A stretch of DNA of 64,000 nucleotides from Clostridiales bacterium. Its GTDB lineage: Bacteria > Bacillota > Clostridia > Christensenellales > UBA1242. The first letter of the stretch is position 1. Every line of letters starts with the position of its first letter. The position numbers and the translations under genes are program-made. Location: contig DOEE01000003.1 in assembly GCA_003524095.1 (NCBI GenBank), forward strand, positions 310,001-374,000, in the 5' to 3' direction. Below are positions 1-9,647 of this stretch, in pieces. The notes beneath the pieces are model-generated. The model did not search any database. It had not been told where the DNA came from and saw nothing but the letters and a program-made list of their open reading frames with translations.

Positions 1-321
1 AATTTTGTTTCAAAACATAAAGATTTTGTCTAAAAATATATTTGTATTTTGTCTAAGAATATATTTGTATTTGAAATCATAATTGCAAAAATGTGATTTT
101 TGATAGTGAAGTGACCCCTATGGTGTTCACTTCAATAGTTTGATTTTGGGTTTTTTGAAAAGTATAAAAAATTAAATTTGCGTGAAAAAAAACACTCTGT
201 AAGAGTGAATTTTGTATAATATGATTTGATTGAGATATAACAATATCTTTACTTAATACTACTTATTTTACAAAAAGTCAAACAAAAAACAATAATTCTT
301 TCAAAAAGTTTCAAAAAAGAA

Positions 322-350
322 TTGACAGTAGCGAATTATTATGCTAAAAT
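322..350 (+). promoter_or_regulatory. rpoB promoter
   Basis: TTGACA (322-327), a 17-nt spacer and TAAAAT (345-350), with an extended -10 TGC just before it. This gives a leader of about 150 nt before rpoB. Confidence 0.85.
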
Positions 351-364
351 TTTAGATGCAAAGT

Positions 365-441
365 ATTGTTTATAAGTGTGTAAACAATCCTAAATGTTAA
401 ACATCTTATGTCATTAATATATCCAAAAATTATATTTTTGG
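365..441 (+). promoter_or_regulatory. rpoB leader hairpins
   Basis: Two hairpins lie in the 5' leader: ATTGTTTA/TAAACAAT (365-388, 8-nt loop) and CCAAAAA/TTTTTGG (423-441, 5-nt loop). Neither is followed by a T-run at once, so neither is a clear terminator. A regulatory role is inference only. Confidence 0.4.
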
Positions 442-510
442 CAAACGATTTTTGCATTATTTTACAACTTAATAAAATTTTTAAAAATTGTTTCGAGGAG
501 AATAATCTTA

Positions 511-3500
511 ATGTTAAATACTGATAATATCAAAAAGATTAAGTATGGCAATAATATCCGTTATACTTTTGGCAAAACTAAAGAAGCAGATATGCCTTAC
601 TTGTTAGAAATCCAAAAAGATTCCTATCAAAAGTTTATCAAAGAAGGAATAGGCGAAGCCTTGAAAGAATTTTCACCTATCACAGACTATGCTGGAAAAG
701 CAGAAGTCTATTTTTTGGACTATGTCATTGATGAACATCCAAAACTATCTAAGGCAGAAACCAAAAGAAAGGGCGGGCATTATAGTGTTCCTTTGAGAGT
801 TAAGGTTAGACTTGTTATCAAAGAAACTGGCGAAGCTATTGAACAAGAAGTTTATTTGGGTGATATTCCTTATATGACCGAAGCAGGTACTTTTATATTC
901 AACGGAATTGAAAGAGTAATTGTTTCTCAAATCGTTAGAAGCCCAAGTGTATACTTTTCAAAAAAACTAGACAAAACCGGTAGAGAAATCTTTGCTAGTA
1001 CTCTTAATCCAAAACGTGGTAGTTGGTTGGAAATTGAACAAAAAGAAAAAGAACCTAACCAACTAAAAGTTTGTCTTGATAAGGGTGGCAAAATATCTCT
1101 TGGTATCTTCCTTAAGTGTTTTGGACTAACTAGAGAGAACATTCTTGATACTTTTGGCGACAATGAGATAATGAAAGCAACTCTTGACAAAGACGCTTAT
1201 GAAACTCAACACGATGCACTTATTGAACTTTCAAGAAAAACTAGACCTAGTGAAATTCCTAGTGCCGAAGCTACAAAACAATTTATCTTCTCGCAATTTT
1301 TCAGTACACAATTTTATAATATTGGCGATGTTGGTAGATTCAAAGTCGACAAAAAACTTGCACTATACAACCGTTTGATTGGTTTGACTGCGGGCGAAGA
1401 TATCAAAGACAAAAAGACTGTAATTGTTCCAGCGGGCGAAGTTATTACTAGAGAAAAAGCATACGAAATCCAAAACTTGGGAATTAATAGTGTGTGGGTG
1501 CTTGTTGATGGCAAAAAACACAAAATGTATGGCAACAATAGAGTAAAACTTAGCGAAGTTATCAAATGTAACGAAAAAGAATTGGGTATCAACCAAATGG
1601 TTTATTATCCAGTACTTGCTGATATTTTGAAAGAATACAAGACTAAGGAAGAAAGAATTGAAGCTATTAGAGCCAATGCTGAAAATCTAGTTGGAAGCAC
1701 TCTAACTATTGATGATATTTTGGCAACAGTAAGTTACTTCTTAGATTTGAACGTTGGAATTGGCGAAGTTGATAACATTGACCATCTATGCAACCGTAGA
1801 ATCAAGGGTGCAGGCGAACTTTTGCAAGACGCATTCAGAAGTGGTATGAACAAACTTTCCAATGCTGTCAAAGAAACTTTGCAATCTCATGACTTAAATG
1901 ATATAAGCCCATCTCAAGTAGTTAATGCTAGACCTATTAATCGTGCATTCAAAGATTTTCTAGCTTCTCACCAATTGAGCCAACTTATGGACGAAATGAA
2001 CCCACTTAGTTCACTTGCTCAAAAACGTAGACTTTCGGCAGTTGGACCAGGTGGTATCAAAAAAGACAGAGCAACAGACGAAGTCAGAGATATTCACCAT
2101 AGTCACTACGGAAGACTTTGTGTTATTGAAACACCAGAAGGTGGAAATATCGGTCTTATTAACTCGCTTGCTAGTTTTGCAAGAGTTAATGAATATGGTT
2201 TTATTGAAACAGCTTATAGAGTTGTTAACAAAGATAAGGGCGTTGTAACAAACGAAGTCGTTTATTTAATGGCTGACGAAGACGAAAATTGTTACATTGC
2301 TCAAGCAACTGAACCTTTGAATGTTGATGGTTCTTTTGTAAACAAGAGAATTATTTGTAGATACAAAGATACAATATTGGAAGTTGACAAGGAAATGGTT
2401 GACTATATGGACGTATCTCCAAGACAACTTATATCCGTTCCAACTTCACTTATTCCGTTCCTTCAAAACGATGATACTGCTAGAGCATTGATGGGTGCAA
2501 ACATGCAACGTCAAGCAGTTCCACTAATTACTACCGAAGCGCCAATTGTTGCAACCGGTATGGAACACAAAATTGCTCTTGATAACTGTGCAATTACAGT
2601 TGCTAAAAATAGCGGTACTGTAACATATGTTGATTCAAATCAAGTAATTGTTACTCTTGATGACGGAACTGAAGAAAAATACGAATTAACAAAATTCACA
2701 AAAACAAACCAAGAAAGTTGTATTAACCAAAAACCTATCGTCAAAAAGGGTCAAAAAGTTAAGAAAGGTGACACTTTGATTGACGGATATAGTGCTAATG
2801 GTGGAGAACTTGCACTTGGTAAAAATATGCTTATTGCCTTCATGAACTGGGAAGGTTACAACTACGAAGACGCTATTTTGCTTAGCGAAAGACTTGTCAA
2901 AGAAGACGTTTATACTTCTATTACTCTTAAGGAAGAAGAAGTTAAATGTAGAACAACAAAACTTGGCGACGAAGAATTTACAAGAGATATTCCAAATCTT
3001 GGTGACGATGTTCTCAAAAACTTGGATGAAAACGGTATTATTAGAATCGGTGCCGAAGTTAAACCAGGAGACATTCTAGTAGGTAAGGTTACTCCTAAGG
3101 GTGAAACCGAACCAACTCCAGAAGAAAGATTGCTTAGGGCTATCTTTGGTGAAAAGGCTAGAGATGTCAAAGATACTTCACTTAGAGTGCCACATGGAAT
3201 TAGCGGTGTAGTCGTTGATATTCAAGTATTCTCTCGTAAGAACAAAGACGAACTTGAAACTGGTGTTAACCAAATGGTTAGAGTAACTATCGCGCAAAAA
3301 CGTAAGATTAGTGTTGGTGACAAAATGGCTGGACGTCATGGTAACAAAGGTATTGTTTCACGTATTCTTCCAGTTGAAGATATGCCATTTATGGCTAATG
3401 GTCAACCAATTGATATCGTACTTAACCCTCTAGGTATTCCATCTCGTATGAACGTAGGACAGGTTTTGGAAGTTCACTTGGGACTTGTTGCTAAGGCACT

Positions 3501-4209
3501 TGGAATTAAGATTGCAACTCCAGTATTTGATGGAGTTAACGAAGCAGATATTAGAGAACTTCTCAAAGAAAACAACTTCCCAGAGAACGGAAAAATTCAA
3601 CTTTATGACGGACGTACTGGAGAGCCATTTGAAAACCCAGTTACAGTTGGATATATGTACTATATCAAACTTGAACACATGGTTAACGACAAGATGCACG
3701 CAAGGTCAACTGGTCCTTATGCTTATGTTACACAACAACCACTTGGTGGTAAGGCTATGTTTGGTGGTCAGAGATTTGGTGAAATGGAAGTTTGGGCTTT
3801 GGAAGCATATGGTGCAACCAAGTTATTACAAGAAATGTTGACCGTTAAATCTGATGATACCGAAGGAAGACTTGCAACATACAAGGCAATTGTTGAAGGT
3901 TTGCCACTTCCAGAACCAGGCATGCCAGAATCGTTCAAGGTTCTTATTAGGGAATTGCAAGGTTTGGGTCTTGATGTTCAATTACGTAATGACCAAGGCA
4001 AAGAATTCGCACTTGGAGATTTGAATTCGGATACAGTTGAGACATTTGCTGAAGCTACTAAGCCTAGAGAAGAAGTCAAAGATATTGAACTTGACTTTGA
4101 TGCTCCAACGCCAGAAACTGCTTTGGAAGAAAATTTGGAAAGCGACGAAGATTTTGATAATATATTTGATGAGTCAGATTTATTTGATGACTTTGATGAA
4201 GAAGAATAA
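511..4209 (+). CDS. rpoB: RNA polymerase beta subunit
   Basis: This is the beta subunit of core RNA polymerase, forming half of the active-centre cleft and the rifampicin pocket. The 1232-residue length fits the family. The conserved block around residues 486-515 (SQLMDEMNPL, QKRRLSA, GPGG) and the later motifs GDKMAGRHGNKG and GGQRFGEMEVWALEA are clear. The ATG follows GAGGAGA at good spacing. rpoC starts 11 nt after the stop, so the two are co-transcribed. The rifampicin region has Gln504 where E. coli has His526 and Leu492 where E. coli has Phe514; Asp494 and Ser509 (516 and 531) are kept. The C-terminus is a short Asp/Glu-rich tail. Confidence 0.99.
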   Translation: MLNTDNIKKIKYGNNIRYTFGKTKEADMPYLLEIQKDSYQKFIKEGIGEALKEFSPITDYAGKAEVYFLDYVIDEHPKLSKAETKRKGGHYSVPLRVKVRLVIKETGEAIEQEVYLGDIPYMTEAGTFIFNGIERVIVSQIVRSPSVYFSKKLDKTGREIFASTLNPKRGSWLEIEQKEKEPNQLKVCLDKGGKISLGIFLKCFGLTRENILDTFGDNEIMKATLDKDAYETQHDALIELSRKTRPSEIPSAEATKQFIFSQFFSTQFYNIGDVGRFKVDKKLALYNRLIGLTAGEDIKDKKTVIVPAGEVITREKAYEIQNLGINSVWVLVDGKKHKMYGNNRVKLSEVIKCNEKELGINQMVYYPVLADILKEYKTKEERIEAIRANAENLVGSTLTIDDILATVSYFLDLNVGIGEVDNIDHLCNRRIKGAGELLQDAFRSGMNKLSNAVKETLQSHDLNDISPSQVVNARPINRAFKDFLASHQLSQLMDEMNPLSSLAQKRRLSAVGPGGIKKDRATDEVRDIHHSHYGRLCVIETPEGGNIGLINSLASFARVNEYGFIETAYRVVNKDKGVVTNEVVYLMADEDENCYIAQATEPLNVDGSFVNKRIICRYKDTILEVDKEMVDYMDVSPRQLISVPTSLIPFLQNDDTARALMGANMQRQAVPLITTEAPIVATGMEHKIALDNCAITVAKNSGTVTYVDSNQVIVTLDDGTEEKYELTKFTKTNQESCINQKPIVKKGQKVKKGDTLIDGYSANGGELALGKNMLIAFMNWEGYNYEDAILLSERLVKEDVYTSITLKEEEVKCRTTKLGDEEFTRDIPNLGDDVLKNLDENGIIRIGAEVKPGDILVGKVTPKGETEPTPEERLLRAIFGEKARDVKDTSLRVPHGISGVVVDIQVFSRKNKDELETGVNQMVRVTIAQKRKISVGDKMAGRHGNKGIVSRILPVEDMPFMANGQPIDIVLNPLGIPSRMNVGQVLEVHLGLVAKALGIKIATPVFDGVNEADIRELLKENNFPENGKIQLYDGRTGEPFENPVTVGYMYYIKLEHMVNDKMHARSTGPYAYVTQQPLGGKAMFGGQRFGEMEVWALEAYGATKLLQEMLTVKSDDTEGRLATYKAIVEGLPLPEPGMPESFKVLIRELQGLGLDVQLRNDQGKEFALGDLNSDTVETFAEATKPREEVKDIELDFDAPTPETALEENLESDEDFDNIFDESDLFDDFDEEE

Positions 4210-4220
4210 AGGAGAATATA

Positions 4221-7200
4221 ATGTTTGAATTAAATAACCTAGCATCTATTAAAATAGGTATTGCATCTCCAGAAAAAATTAGAGAATGGAGTTATGGTGA
4301 AGTTACTAAGAGTGAAACTATCAATTATCGTACACACAAGCCTGAAACTTCTGGTCTTCTTTGTGAAAGAATCTTTGGACCTAAGAAAAACTGGGAATGT
4401 CATTGTGGAAAATACAAAAGAATTCGTCACAAAGGCGTAATTTGTGACAAATGTGGTGTCGAAGTAACAAAGAGTAGCGTTAGACGTGAGAGAATGGGGC
4501 ATATTGAACTTGCTACTCCAGTTGCTCATATTTGGTTCTTGCAAAGCATTCCTTCGAGAATTGGTTTGCTTTTGAACCTAAATTCAAGACAACTTGACAA
4601 AGTTATCTATTATGTAAGTTATATTGTGCTTGACCCGGGCAAAACAGGTTTTTCAAAAATGCAAGTTATCTCTGATGCTGAATACAGAGAAGCTGTTGAA
4701 AAATATGGCTATGATAGTTTTAGAGCGGGCATGGGTGGCGAAGCAATTAGAGAATTGCTAAGCGAAATAGATTTGGAAAAAGAATCTGCCGAACTCAAAG
4801 CTCAAATCGCTAAGGCTACCAAGGGTCAAAAGAAAATTAAGTCAAAAAGACTTGAAGTTATTGAATCATTTAGAAGAAGTGGAAATAGACCAGAATGGAT
4901 GGTTTTGGATGTAATTCCAGTTATTCCACCAGATATTAGACCTATGATTCAACTAGATGGCGGTAGATTTGCCACATCTGATATTAACGACCTTTATCGT
5001 AGAATTATAAATCGTAATAATAGACTTAAAAAGTTTATCTCTATCGGCGCTCCAGAAGTTATCGTTCGTAACGAAAAGAGAATGCTTCAGGAAGCTGTTG
5101 ATGCTTTGATTGAAAATGGTAAGAAAGGCAAGGCAGTTCAAGGACCAAAACAAAGAGAACTTAAGTCTTTGACCGCAAGTCTAAAGGGTAAACCTGGTAG
5201 ATTTAGACAAAACTTGCTTGGAAAACGTGTTGACTATTCTGGTCGTTCAGTTATTGTCGTTGGACCTGAACTCAAAATGTATCAATGCGGTCTTCCAAAA
5301 GAAATGGCTTTGGAACTATTCAAACCATTCATTATGAGAAAACTAGTTGAGAGAAACTTGTCTCTTAACTTCAAAACTGCCAAAAGAGTAATCGAAAAAC
5401 AAAAACCAGTAGTTTGGGATTTGCTTGAAGAAGTAATCAAAGACCACCCAGTACTACTAAACCGTGCTCCTTCGCTTCATAGACTTTCTATCCAAGCGTT
5501 TGAGCCAGTGCTAATTGAAGGTAGAGCAATTAGACTTCATCCACTTGTTTGTGGTGGATTTAACGCCGACTTCGACGGAGACCAAATGTCTGTTCACGTT
5601 CCACTTAGTCCCGAAGCTGTTGCCGAAGCTAGAATATTGATGCTATCTTCAAATAATATTCTAAAACCAGCTGATAGTCGTCCAATCTGTACTCCTACAC
5701 AAGATATGGTCTTGGGTTCATACTATTTGACAATCGTCAAAAAAGATGCCAAGGGTGCAGGCAAGTACTTCATTTCAGAAGATGAAGCATTGATGGCTTA
5801 TCAAAACAAAATTATCGAAATTCAATCTCCTATTCAAGTTAGAAAAACTGTTATGTTCGAAGGAAAACCAGTTACTCGTAGAATAGAGACTACTGTCGGT
5901 AAAATTATATTTAACAAAAATATCCCACAAAACATCGGTTTTGTAGATAGAACTAATCCTGATAACATCGGCAAGTACGAAATAGATTTCTTGGTTACTG
6001 CTAAGGCTCTTAAGAATATCATTCGTAAATGTTTTGATGCTTTGGGTACAACCGAAACAGTTAAAATGCTTGACCACATCAAAGAGATTGGTTACAAGTA
6101 CTCAACAATCGGTGCAATAACAATCAATGTATTCGATATGGAAATTCCAAGTGAAAAACAAGAATATATCGATGAAGTTGAAAAACAAGTTGCTGAAAAC
6201 GAAAAATTCTTTAAACGTGGATTTATTACTGAAAACGAAAAACTAGATAGAAATATCAAACTTTGGAAAGATGCAACCAAAAAACTTGAAGGTGTTGTTA
6301 TCAACAAAATGGACGTACTAAATCCAGTTAGAATGATGGCAGAGTCTGGTGCGCGTGGTAGTGCAGGACAGGTATTACAACTTTGTGGTATGCGTGGAAT
6401 CATGGCTAATACATCTGGAAGAAAAGTTGATATTCCAGTTAAATCTAACTTCCGTTTGGGACTAACCCCACTTGAATACTTCTTGTCATCTCGTGGTGGT
6501 AGAAAAGGTCTTGCAGATAAGGTTTTGAAAACTGCCGACTCTGGTTACTTGACTAGACGTCTTGAAGCAGTTGCTCAAGAAGTAATCATTGCTCAAGAAG
6601 ATTGTTTCAAAGAGAATGGTGAAAAAGTTAAAGGTATGGTTGTTTCAGCTATTGTCAAAGACGGAACTCCAGTAAGTTCATTGCAACAAAGAATCACTGG
6701 TAGATATTCGGTAGACAATGTTATTAATCCAAAAACCAAACAAATTATTATTCCAGCAGATACAATGATAACCAAAGAAATGGCTGACAAAGTTGTTGAA
6801 GCAGGAATCACAAGTGTATGTATTAGAACGGCTCTTACTTGTAGGTCAAAACATGGTATTTGTGCAAAATGTTATGGACAAAACATGTCAAATAACAAAG
6901 TCGTTCCACTTGGCGAGCCAGTTGGTATTATCGCTGCTCAGTCAATTGGTGAACCAGGTACACAGCTTACTATGAGAACATTCCACACAGGTGGTGTTGC
7001 CAATGCAGCCGATATTACTCAAGGTCTTCCAAGAGTTGCCGAAATCTTTGAAGCTAGAAAGCCAAAGGGTGTTGCAACAGTTAGTGAAGTTGCCGGAAAA
7101 GTAATTCTCAAAGAAATGGCATCACAAAACAAAGATGGTGGAAAATACTACGAAATCGTTGTAAAAAATCCAGACGGTGATGGAAAATATATCATTCCTT

Positions 7201-7823
7201 ATGGTGTTGTACTTAAGGTTAAAAATGGAGATACAGTTGAAGCGGGAACAGTTCTTACTGAAGGTTCAATTTATCCAAATGATTTCTTAAGAACTCGTGG
7301 TGTAAATGATGTTCAAAACTATCTTCTTAACGAAGTTTTGGCAACATACTCATCTCAAGGTGTTGAACTTAATACAAAACACGTAGAAATTATTATTCGT
7401 CAAATGCTACGTAATGTCAAGGTAGAAGACGGTGGTGATACAGATATGCTTATTGGTGATATTGTTGACCACTTCAAGTTTGAAGAAGAAAACGACAAAA
7501 TTATTCAAGAAGGTGGTACACCAGCAACTGCTAAACGTCTTGTTCAAGGTATTACAAAAGCAGCACTTAGCAATCCTTCATTCCTTGCTGCTGCATCATT
7601 CCAAGAAACTTCAAGAGTTCTTACTGATGCGTCTGTTAAGGGTAAAGTAGATAATCTCGTATCACTCAAAGAAAACTTGATGATAGGTAAACAAATTCCA
7701 GCTGGAACTGGCTACGTATCTATCAAAAATCTTGAATACAGAGATACAAACGAAGAAGTTAAGGAAATCGCCCAAATGGACGAACAAACTAACAAATTGT
7801 TTGAAGAAGAAGATTTTGCTTAA
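4221..7823 (+). CDS. rpoC: RNA polymerase beta' subunit
   Basis: This is the beta' subunit of RNA polymerase, carrying the catalytic Mg2+ site. NADFDGDQM lies at residues 448-456 with the three catalytic aspartates. The N-terminal zinc cysteines are C60, C62, C75 and C78, and a second Cys cluster (CRSKHGICAKC) is near residue 875. Length 1200 is typical of Firmicutes. An AAAGGAGA site lies in the 11-nt gap after rpoB, and a strong terminator follows the stop, closing a two-gene rpoBC operon. rplL, the usual upstream neighbour, is instead about 17 kb away. Confidence 0.99.
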   Translation: MFELNNLASIKIGIASPEKIREWSYGEVTKSETINYRTHKPETSGLLCERIFGPKKNWECHCGKYKRIRHKGVICDKCGVEVTKSSVRRERMGHIELATPVAHIWFLQSIPSRIGLLLNLNSRQLDKVIYYVSYIVLDPGKTGFSKMQVISDAEYREAVEKYGYDSFRAGMGGEAIRELLSEIDLEKESAELKAQIAKATKGQKKIKSKRLEVIESFRRSGNRPEWMVLDVIPVIPPDIRPMIQLDGGRFATSDINDLYRRIINRNNRLKKFISIGAPEVIVRNEKRMLQEAVDALIENGKKGKAVQGPKQRELKSLTASLKGKPGRFRQNLLGKRVDYSGRSVIVVGPELKMYQCGLPKEMALELFKPFIMRKLVERNLSLNFKTAKRVIEKQKPVVWDLLEEVIKDHPVLLNRAPSLHRLSIQAFEPVLIEGRAIRLHPLVCGGFNADFDGDQMSVHVPLSPEAVAEARILMLSSNNILKPADSRPICTPTQDMVLGSYYLTIVKKDAKGAGKYFISEDEALMAYQNKIIEIQSPIQVRKTVMFEGKPVTRRIETTVGKIIFNKNIPQNIGFVDRTNPDNIGKYEIDFLVTAKALKNIIRKCFDALGTTETVKMLDHIKEIGYKYSTIGAITINVFDMEIPSEKQEYIDEVEKQVAENEKFFKRGFITENEKLDRNIKLWKDATKKLEGVVINKMDVLNPVRMMAESGARGSAGQVLQLCGMRGIMANTSGRKVDIPVKSNFRLGLTPLEYFLSSRGGRKGLADKVLKTADSGYLTRRLEAVAQEVIIAQEDCFKENGEKVKGMVVSAIVKDGTPVSSLQQRITGRYSVDNVINPKTKQIIIPADTMITKEMADKVVEAGITSVCIRTALTCRSKHGICAKCYGQNMSNNKVVPLGEPVGIIAAQSIGEPGTQLTMRTFHTGGVANAADITQGLPRVAEIFEARKPKGVATVSEVAGKVILKEMASQNKDGGKYYEIVVKNPDGDGKYIIPYGVVLKVKNGDTVEAGTVLTEGSIYPNDFLRTRGVNDVQNYLLNEVLATYSSQGVELNTKHVEIIIRQMLRNVKVEDGGDTDMLIGDIVDHFKFEEENDKIIQEGGTPATAKRLVQGITKAALSNPSFLAAASFQETSRVLTDASVKGKVDNLVSLKENLMIGKQIPAGTGYVSIKNLEYRDTNEEVKEIAQMDEQTNKLFEEEDFA

Positions 7824-7836
7824 AAAACTTAAAATT

Positions 7837-7884
7837 ATTCCTAGTATAGCGATTTTTCATAGCATACTAGGAATTTTGTTTTTT
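7837..7884 (+). terminator. rpoBC terminator
   Basis: ATTCCTAGTAT/ATACTAGGAAT forms an 11-bp stem (7837-7874) with a 16-nt loop, followed by TTTGTTTTTT. Confidence 0.85.
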
Positions 7885-7938
7885 GGGAAAATATATAGTT
7901 ATATTTTTATATTTTTCAAAGAAATTTTCGTTTTAGTA

Positions 7939-7967
7939 TTTACAAATTTAAATTATTAGTGTATAAT
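7939..7967 (+). promoter_or_regulatory. Promoter of the 98-residue unknown gene
   Basis: TTTACA (7939-7944), a 17-nt spacer and a perfect TATAAT (7962-7967). The predicted start is near 7974, exactly where the structured leader begins. Confidence 0.8.
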
Positions 7968-7973
7968 TAGGTT

Positions 7974-8033
7974 GTAATCAAAATGATGCTGGTGGGCATT
8001 GGTGTTGGTGGACACAATTAAATTATTGATTAC
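7974..8033 (+). ncRNA. Structured leader with twin UGGUGG hairpins
   Basis: The expected 5' end of the transcript, GTAATCA (7974-7980), pairs with TGATTAC (8027-8033). Inside are two adjacent hairpins, ATGC-TGGTGG-GCAT (7986-7999) and GTGT-TGGTGG-ACAC (8002-8015). The six-base loops are identical while the stem sequences differ but stay paired. That pattern supports an RNA element rather than chance. It matches no leader or riboswitch class I recognise. What binds the loops is unknown. Confidence 0.5.
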
Positions 8034-8088
8034 ATAGGGATAAGTTAATATTTAATTGGGGGAAAATAAAATTTCAAGGAGAAATGTT

Positions 8089-8385
8089 ATGGACCAAACA
8101 ATTAATGAAATGGAAAAGTATGTAGACAAATTAAACGAAGTTTATTCTTCACTAAATAAGGAAGTTAAACCAGTTAGTACTCCAGTTGTGCCTGAAAGCA
8201 TGAAACTTGCAGGTAGCGGAAATTTGTATGTTGACGAAAACGGTATACTCAAATTTCAACCAACTAGGTATGCTAAGTCTATTAAAAAATATTTAAAAGC
8301 AAACGGACTTGTCAAAACTCCAGAAAATGCTAGTGAAAATGTAATTAGCAATCTTATTAACAATAGTTTTGTTCAAGAAGCATAA
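8089..8385 (+). CDS. Unknown 98-residue protein
   Basis: I do not recognise a family. The ATG at 8089 follows AAGGAGAAATGTT; an upstream in-frame TTG at 8056 lacks a ribosome site. The protein is soluble, with an N-terminal helical stretch (residues 1-25), a middle segment rich in Pro/Val, and a C-terminal helical region. There is no signal peptide, membrane helix or Cys motif. It is a single-gene unit: consensus promoter, structured leader, strong ribosome site and strong terminator. Expression is therefore probably substantial and perhaps regulated through the leader. Confidence 0.75.
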   Translation: MDQTINEMEKYVDKLNEVYSSLNKEVKPVSTPVVPESMKLAGSGNLYVDENGILKFQPTRYAKSIKKYLKANGLVKTPENASENVISNLINNSFVQEA

Positions 8386-8396
8386 CATTTAAATCT

Positions 8397-8431
8397 AACA
8401 CATTTACATTCAAAGTAAGTGTGTTTTTTGT
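8397..8431 (+). terminator. Terminator after the 98-residue gene
   Basis: AACACATTTAC (8397-8407) pairs with GTAAGTGTGTT (8415-8425) over 11 bp including one T.G, followed by a T-run. Confidence 0.85.
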
Positions 8432-8527
8432 TTTGATTAATTAGAATTTTGTGTTAAATTAACAATGTAAGGCTATAATTTAAATACTATGCAAAATCAA
8501 TAAAATCTAATATTTAAGGGGATAATT

Positions 8528-9511
8528 ATGTCAAAAGCATGGAAAATTACAATATCTATAATTAGTTCTATATTGGGGCTAATACTAATTTTTTTGGGTG
8601 TATATTATCTATGGCCATGGAACAAAAAGTTTTTTGAAAACGCAAGTGTTGAGTTTGAAATTCCCGGTCTTGACACCAAATTTACTCCGCAAGGCTTAAC
8701 AACTATTGACGGAACTGACAAGTTTTTGGTCGGGGGATATATGTCAGACGGTTCTCCTTCAAGATTTTATGTAATTAACGAAGGAAAGGCGGAAAAATAC
8801 TTTACTCTTACTCAAGACGACCAAGATTACACTGGTCATGCGGGTGGAATTGTATCTTATGGCAGTACTATTTGGGTAGTTGGCGACAAAAACTGTTTTA
8901 GATTTTTCTTGTCAGCAGTAAATTCGTGCGAAAATGAAGCAAAGGTTGAAATTATTGATAGTTTCAAAGTAAATAATGGTGCTGATTTTGTTTTTACAAA
9001 TGACGGATATCTGTATATAGGCGAATTCTATAGAGCGGGAAAATACGAAACAAGTTCGACACATTTTTTGAAAACCCGTAGCGGGGAAACAAATCCAGCA
9101 CTTGTTTTTGGATATAAGATTAACGAAGGAAAATCTTTGGGGCTAGACGAAAAGACTCCGTCAAGAGCATTGTCTATTAGGGGACTTGTTCAAGGAATGG
9201 CTGTGTCTAACGGAAAAATTCTTATGTCTTGTTCGTATGGACTTGCTGATTCGGCATTATATGTATACAAAGATGTATTCAGTGAAGCACCACACAATCC
9301 AAACTTTGCAATCGGAAATCACACAATCAAACTATGGTACTTGGATGATGAGTCGCTAACTAATACAATAAATGTTCCTTCTATGTCCGAAGAGATTGCT
9401 ATTAAGAATAATAGGGTGTATATATTGTTTGAATCTGCCGGCAAAAAGTACAAAATTTTTAATAGAAAACAACTAAAAAATGTTTATAGTCTATCTCTTG
9501 ATAACCTTTAA
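8528..9511 (+). CDS. Membrane-anchored beta-propeller-like protein
   Basis: Function unknown. One N-terminal membrane helix (about residues 7-28) is followed by an extracytoplasmic domain of about 295 residues made of short beta-rich repeats. These include PQGLTTI, HAGGIV, NGKILMSC and EEIAIKNNRVYI, as in secreted propellers that bind sugars or other small ligands; the propeller fold is inference. No catalytic motif is evident. An AAGGGG site precedes the ATG. TATAAT at 8474-8479 is the likely -10 box, with a weak -35. No clear terminator follows. It appears to be a single gene between unrelated units. Confidence 0.7.
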   Translation: MSKAWKITISIISSILGLILIFLGVYYLWPWNKKFFENASVEFEIPGLDTKFTPQGLTTIDGTDKFLVGGYMSDGSPSRFYVINEGKAEKYFTLTQDDQDYTGHAGGIVSYGSTIWVVGDKNCFRFFLSAVNSCENEAKVEIIDSFKVNNGADFVFTNDGYLYIGEFYRAGKYETSSTHFLKTRSGETNPALVFGYKINEGKSLGLDEKTPSRALSIRGLVQGMAVSNGKILMSCSYGLADSALYVYKDVFSEAPHNPNFAIGNHTIKLWYLDDESLTNTINVPSMSEEIAIKNNRVYILFESAGKKYKIFNRKQLKNVYSLSLDNL

Positions 9512-9587
9512 TACTGTGGTTTTAAATAAAAAGCTAGATTTTATCATGTAAATTAGCCTAAAAGTACAAAAAACACGGGCAAAAAAT

Positions 9588-9616
9588 TTTACAACAAAGA
9601 TTTTTTATGCTAAAAT
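9588..9616 (+). promoter_or_regulatory. Promoter of the HicB-like gene
   Basis: TTTACA (9588-9593), 17-nt spacer, TAAAAT (9611-9616) with extended -10 TGC. Confidence 0.75.
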
Positions 9617-9647
9617 TAAATAAAGTTATACTAAAAAGAGTGTGTGT

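Larger units (their letters stand above)
1..510. other. Intergenic region upstream of rpoB
   Basis: No convincing gene is seen. It holds a 23-bp tandem duplication (23-45 and 46-68, one mismatch), an inverted repeat TGAAGTGA/TCACTTCA (107-134), a CACTCT/AGAGTG hairpin (193-207) that would act as a terminator when read on the minus strand (eight T follow), the rpoB promoter, and two leader hairpins. Confidence 0.7.

Noticed and set aside
23..68. Direct repeats suggestive of a CRISPR or repeat array
   Set aside because: Only two adjacent 23-bp copies with no spacers or cas genes; a simple tandem duplication.
8056..8088. TTG start extending the 98-residue protein by 11 codons
   Set aside because: No ribosome site upstream, while AAGGAG is ideally placed for the ATG at 8089.
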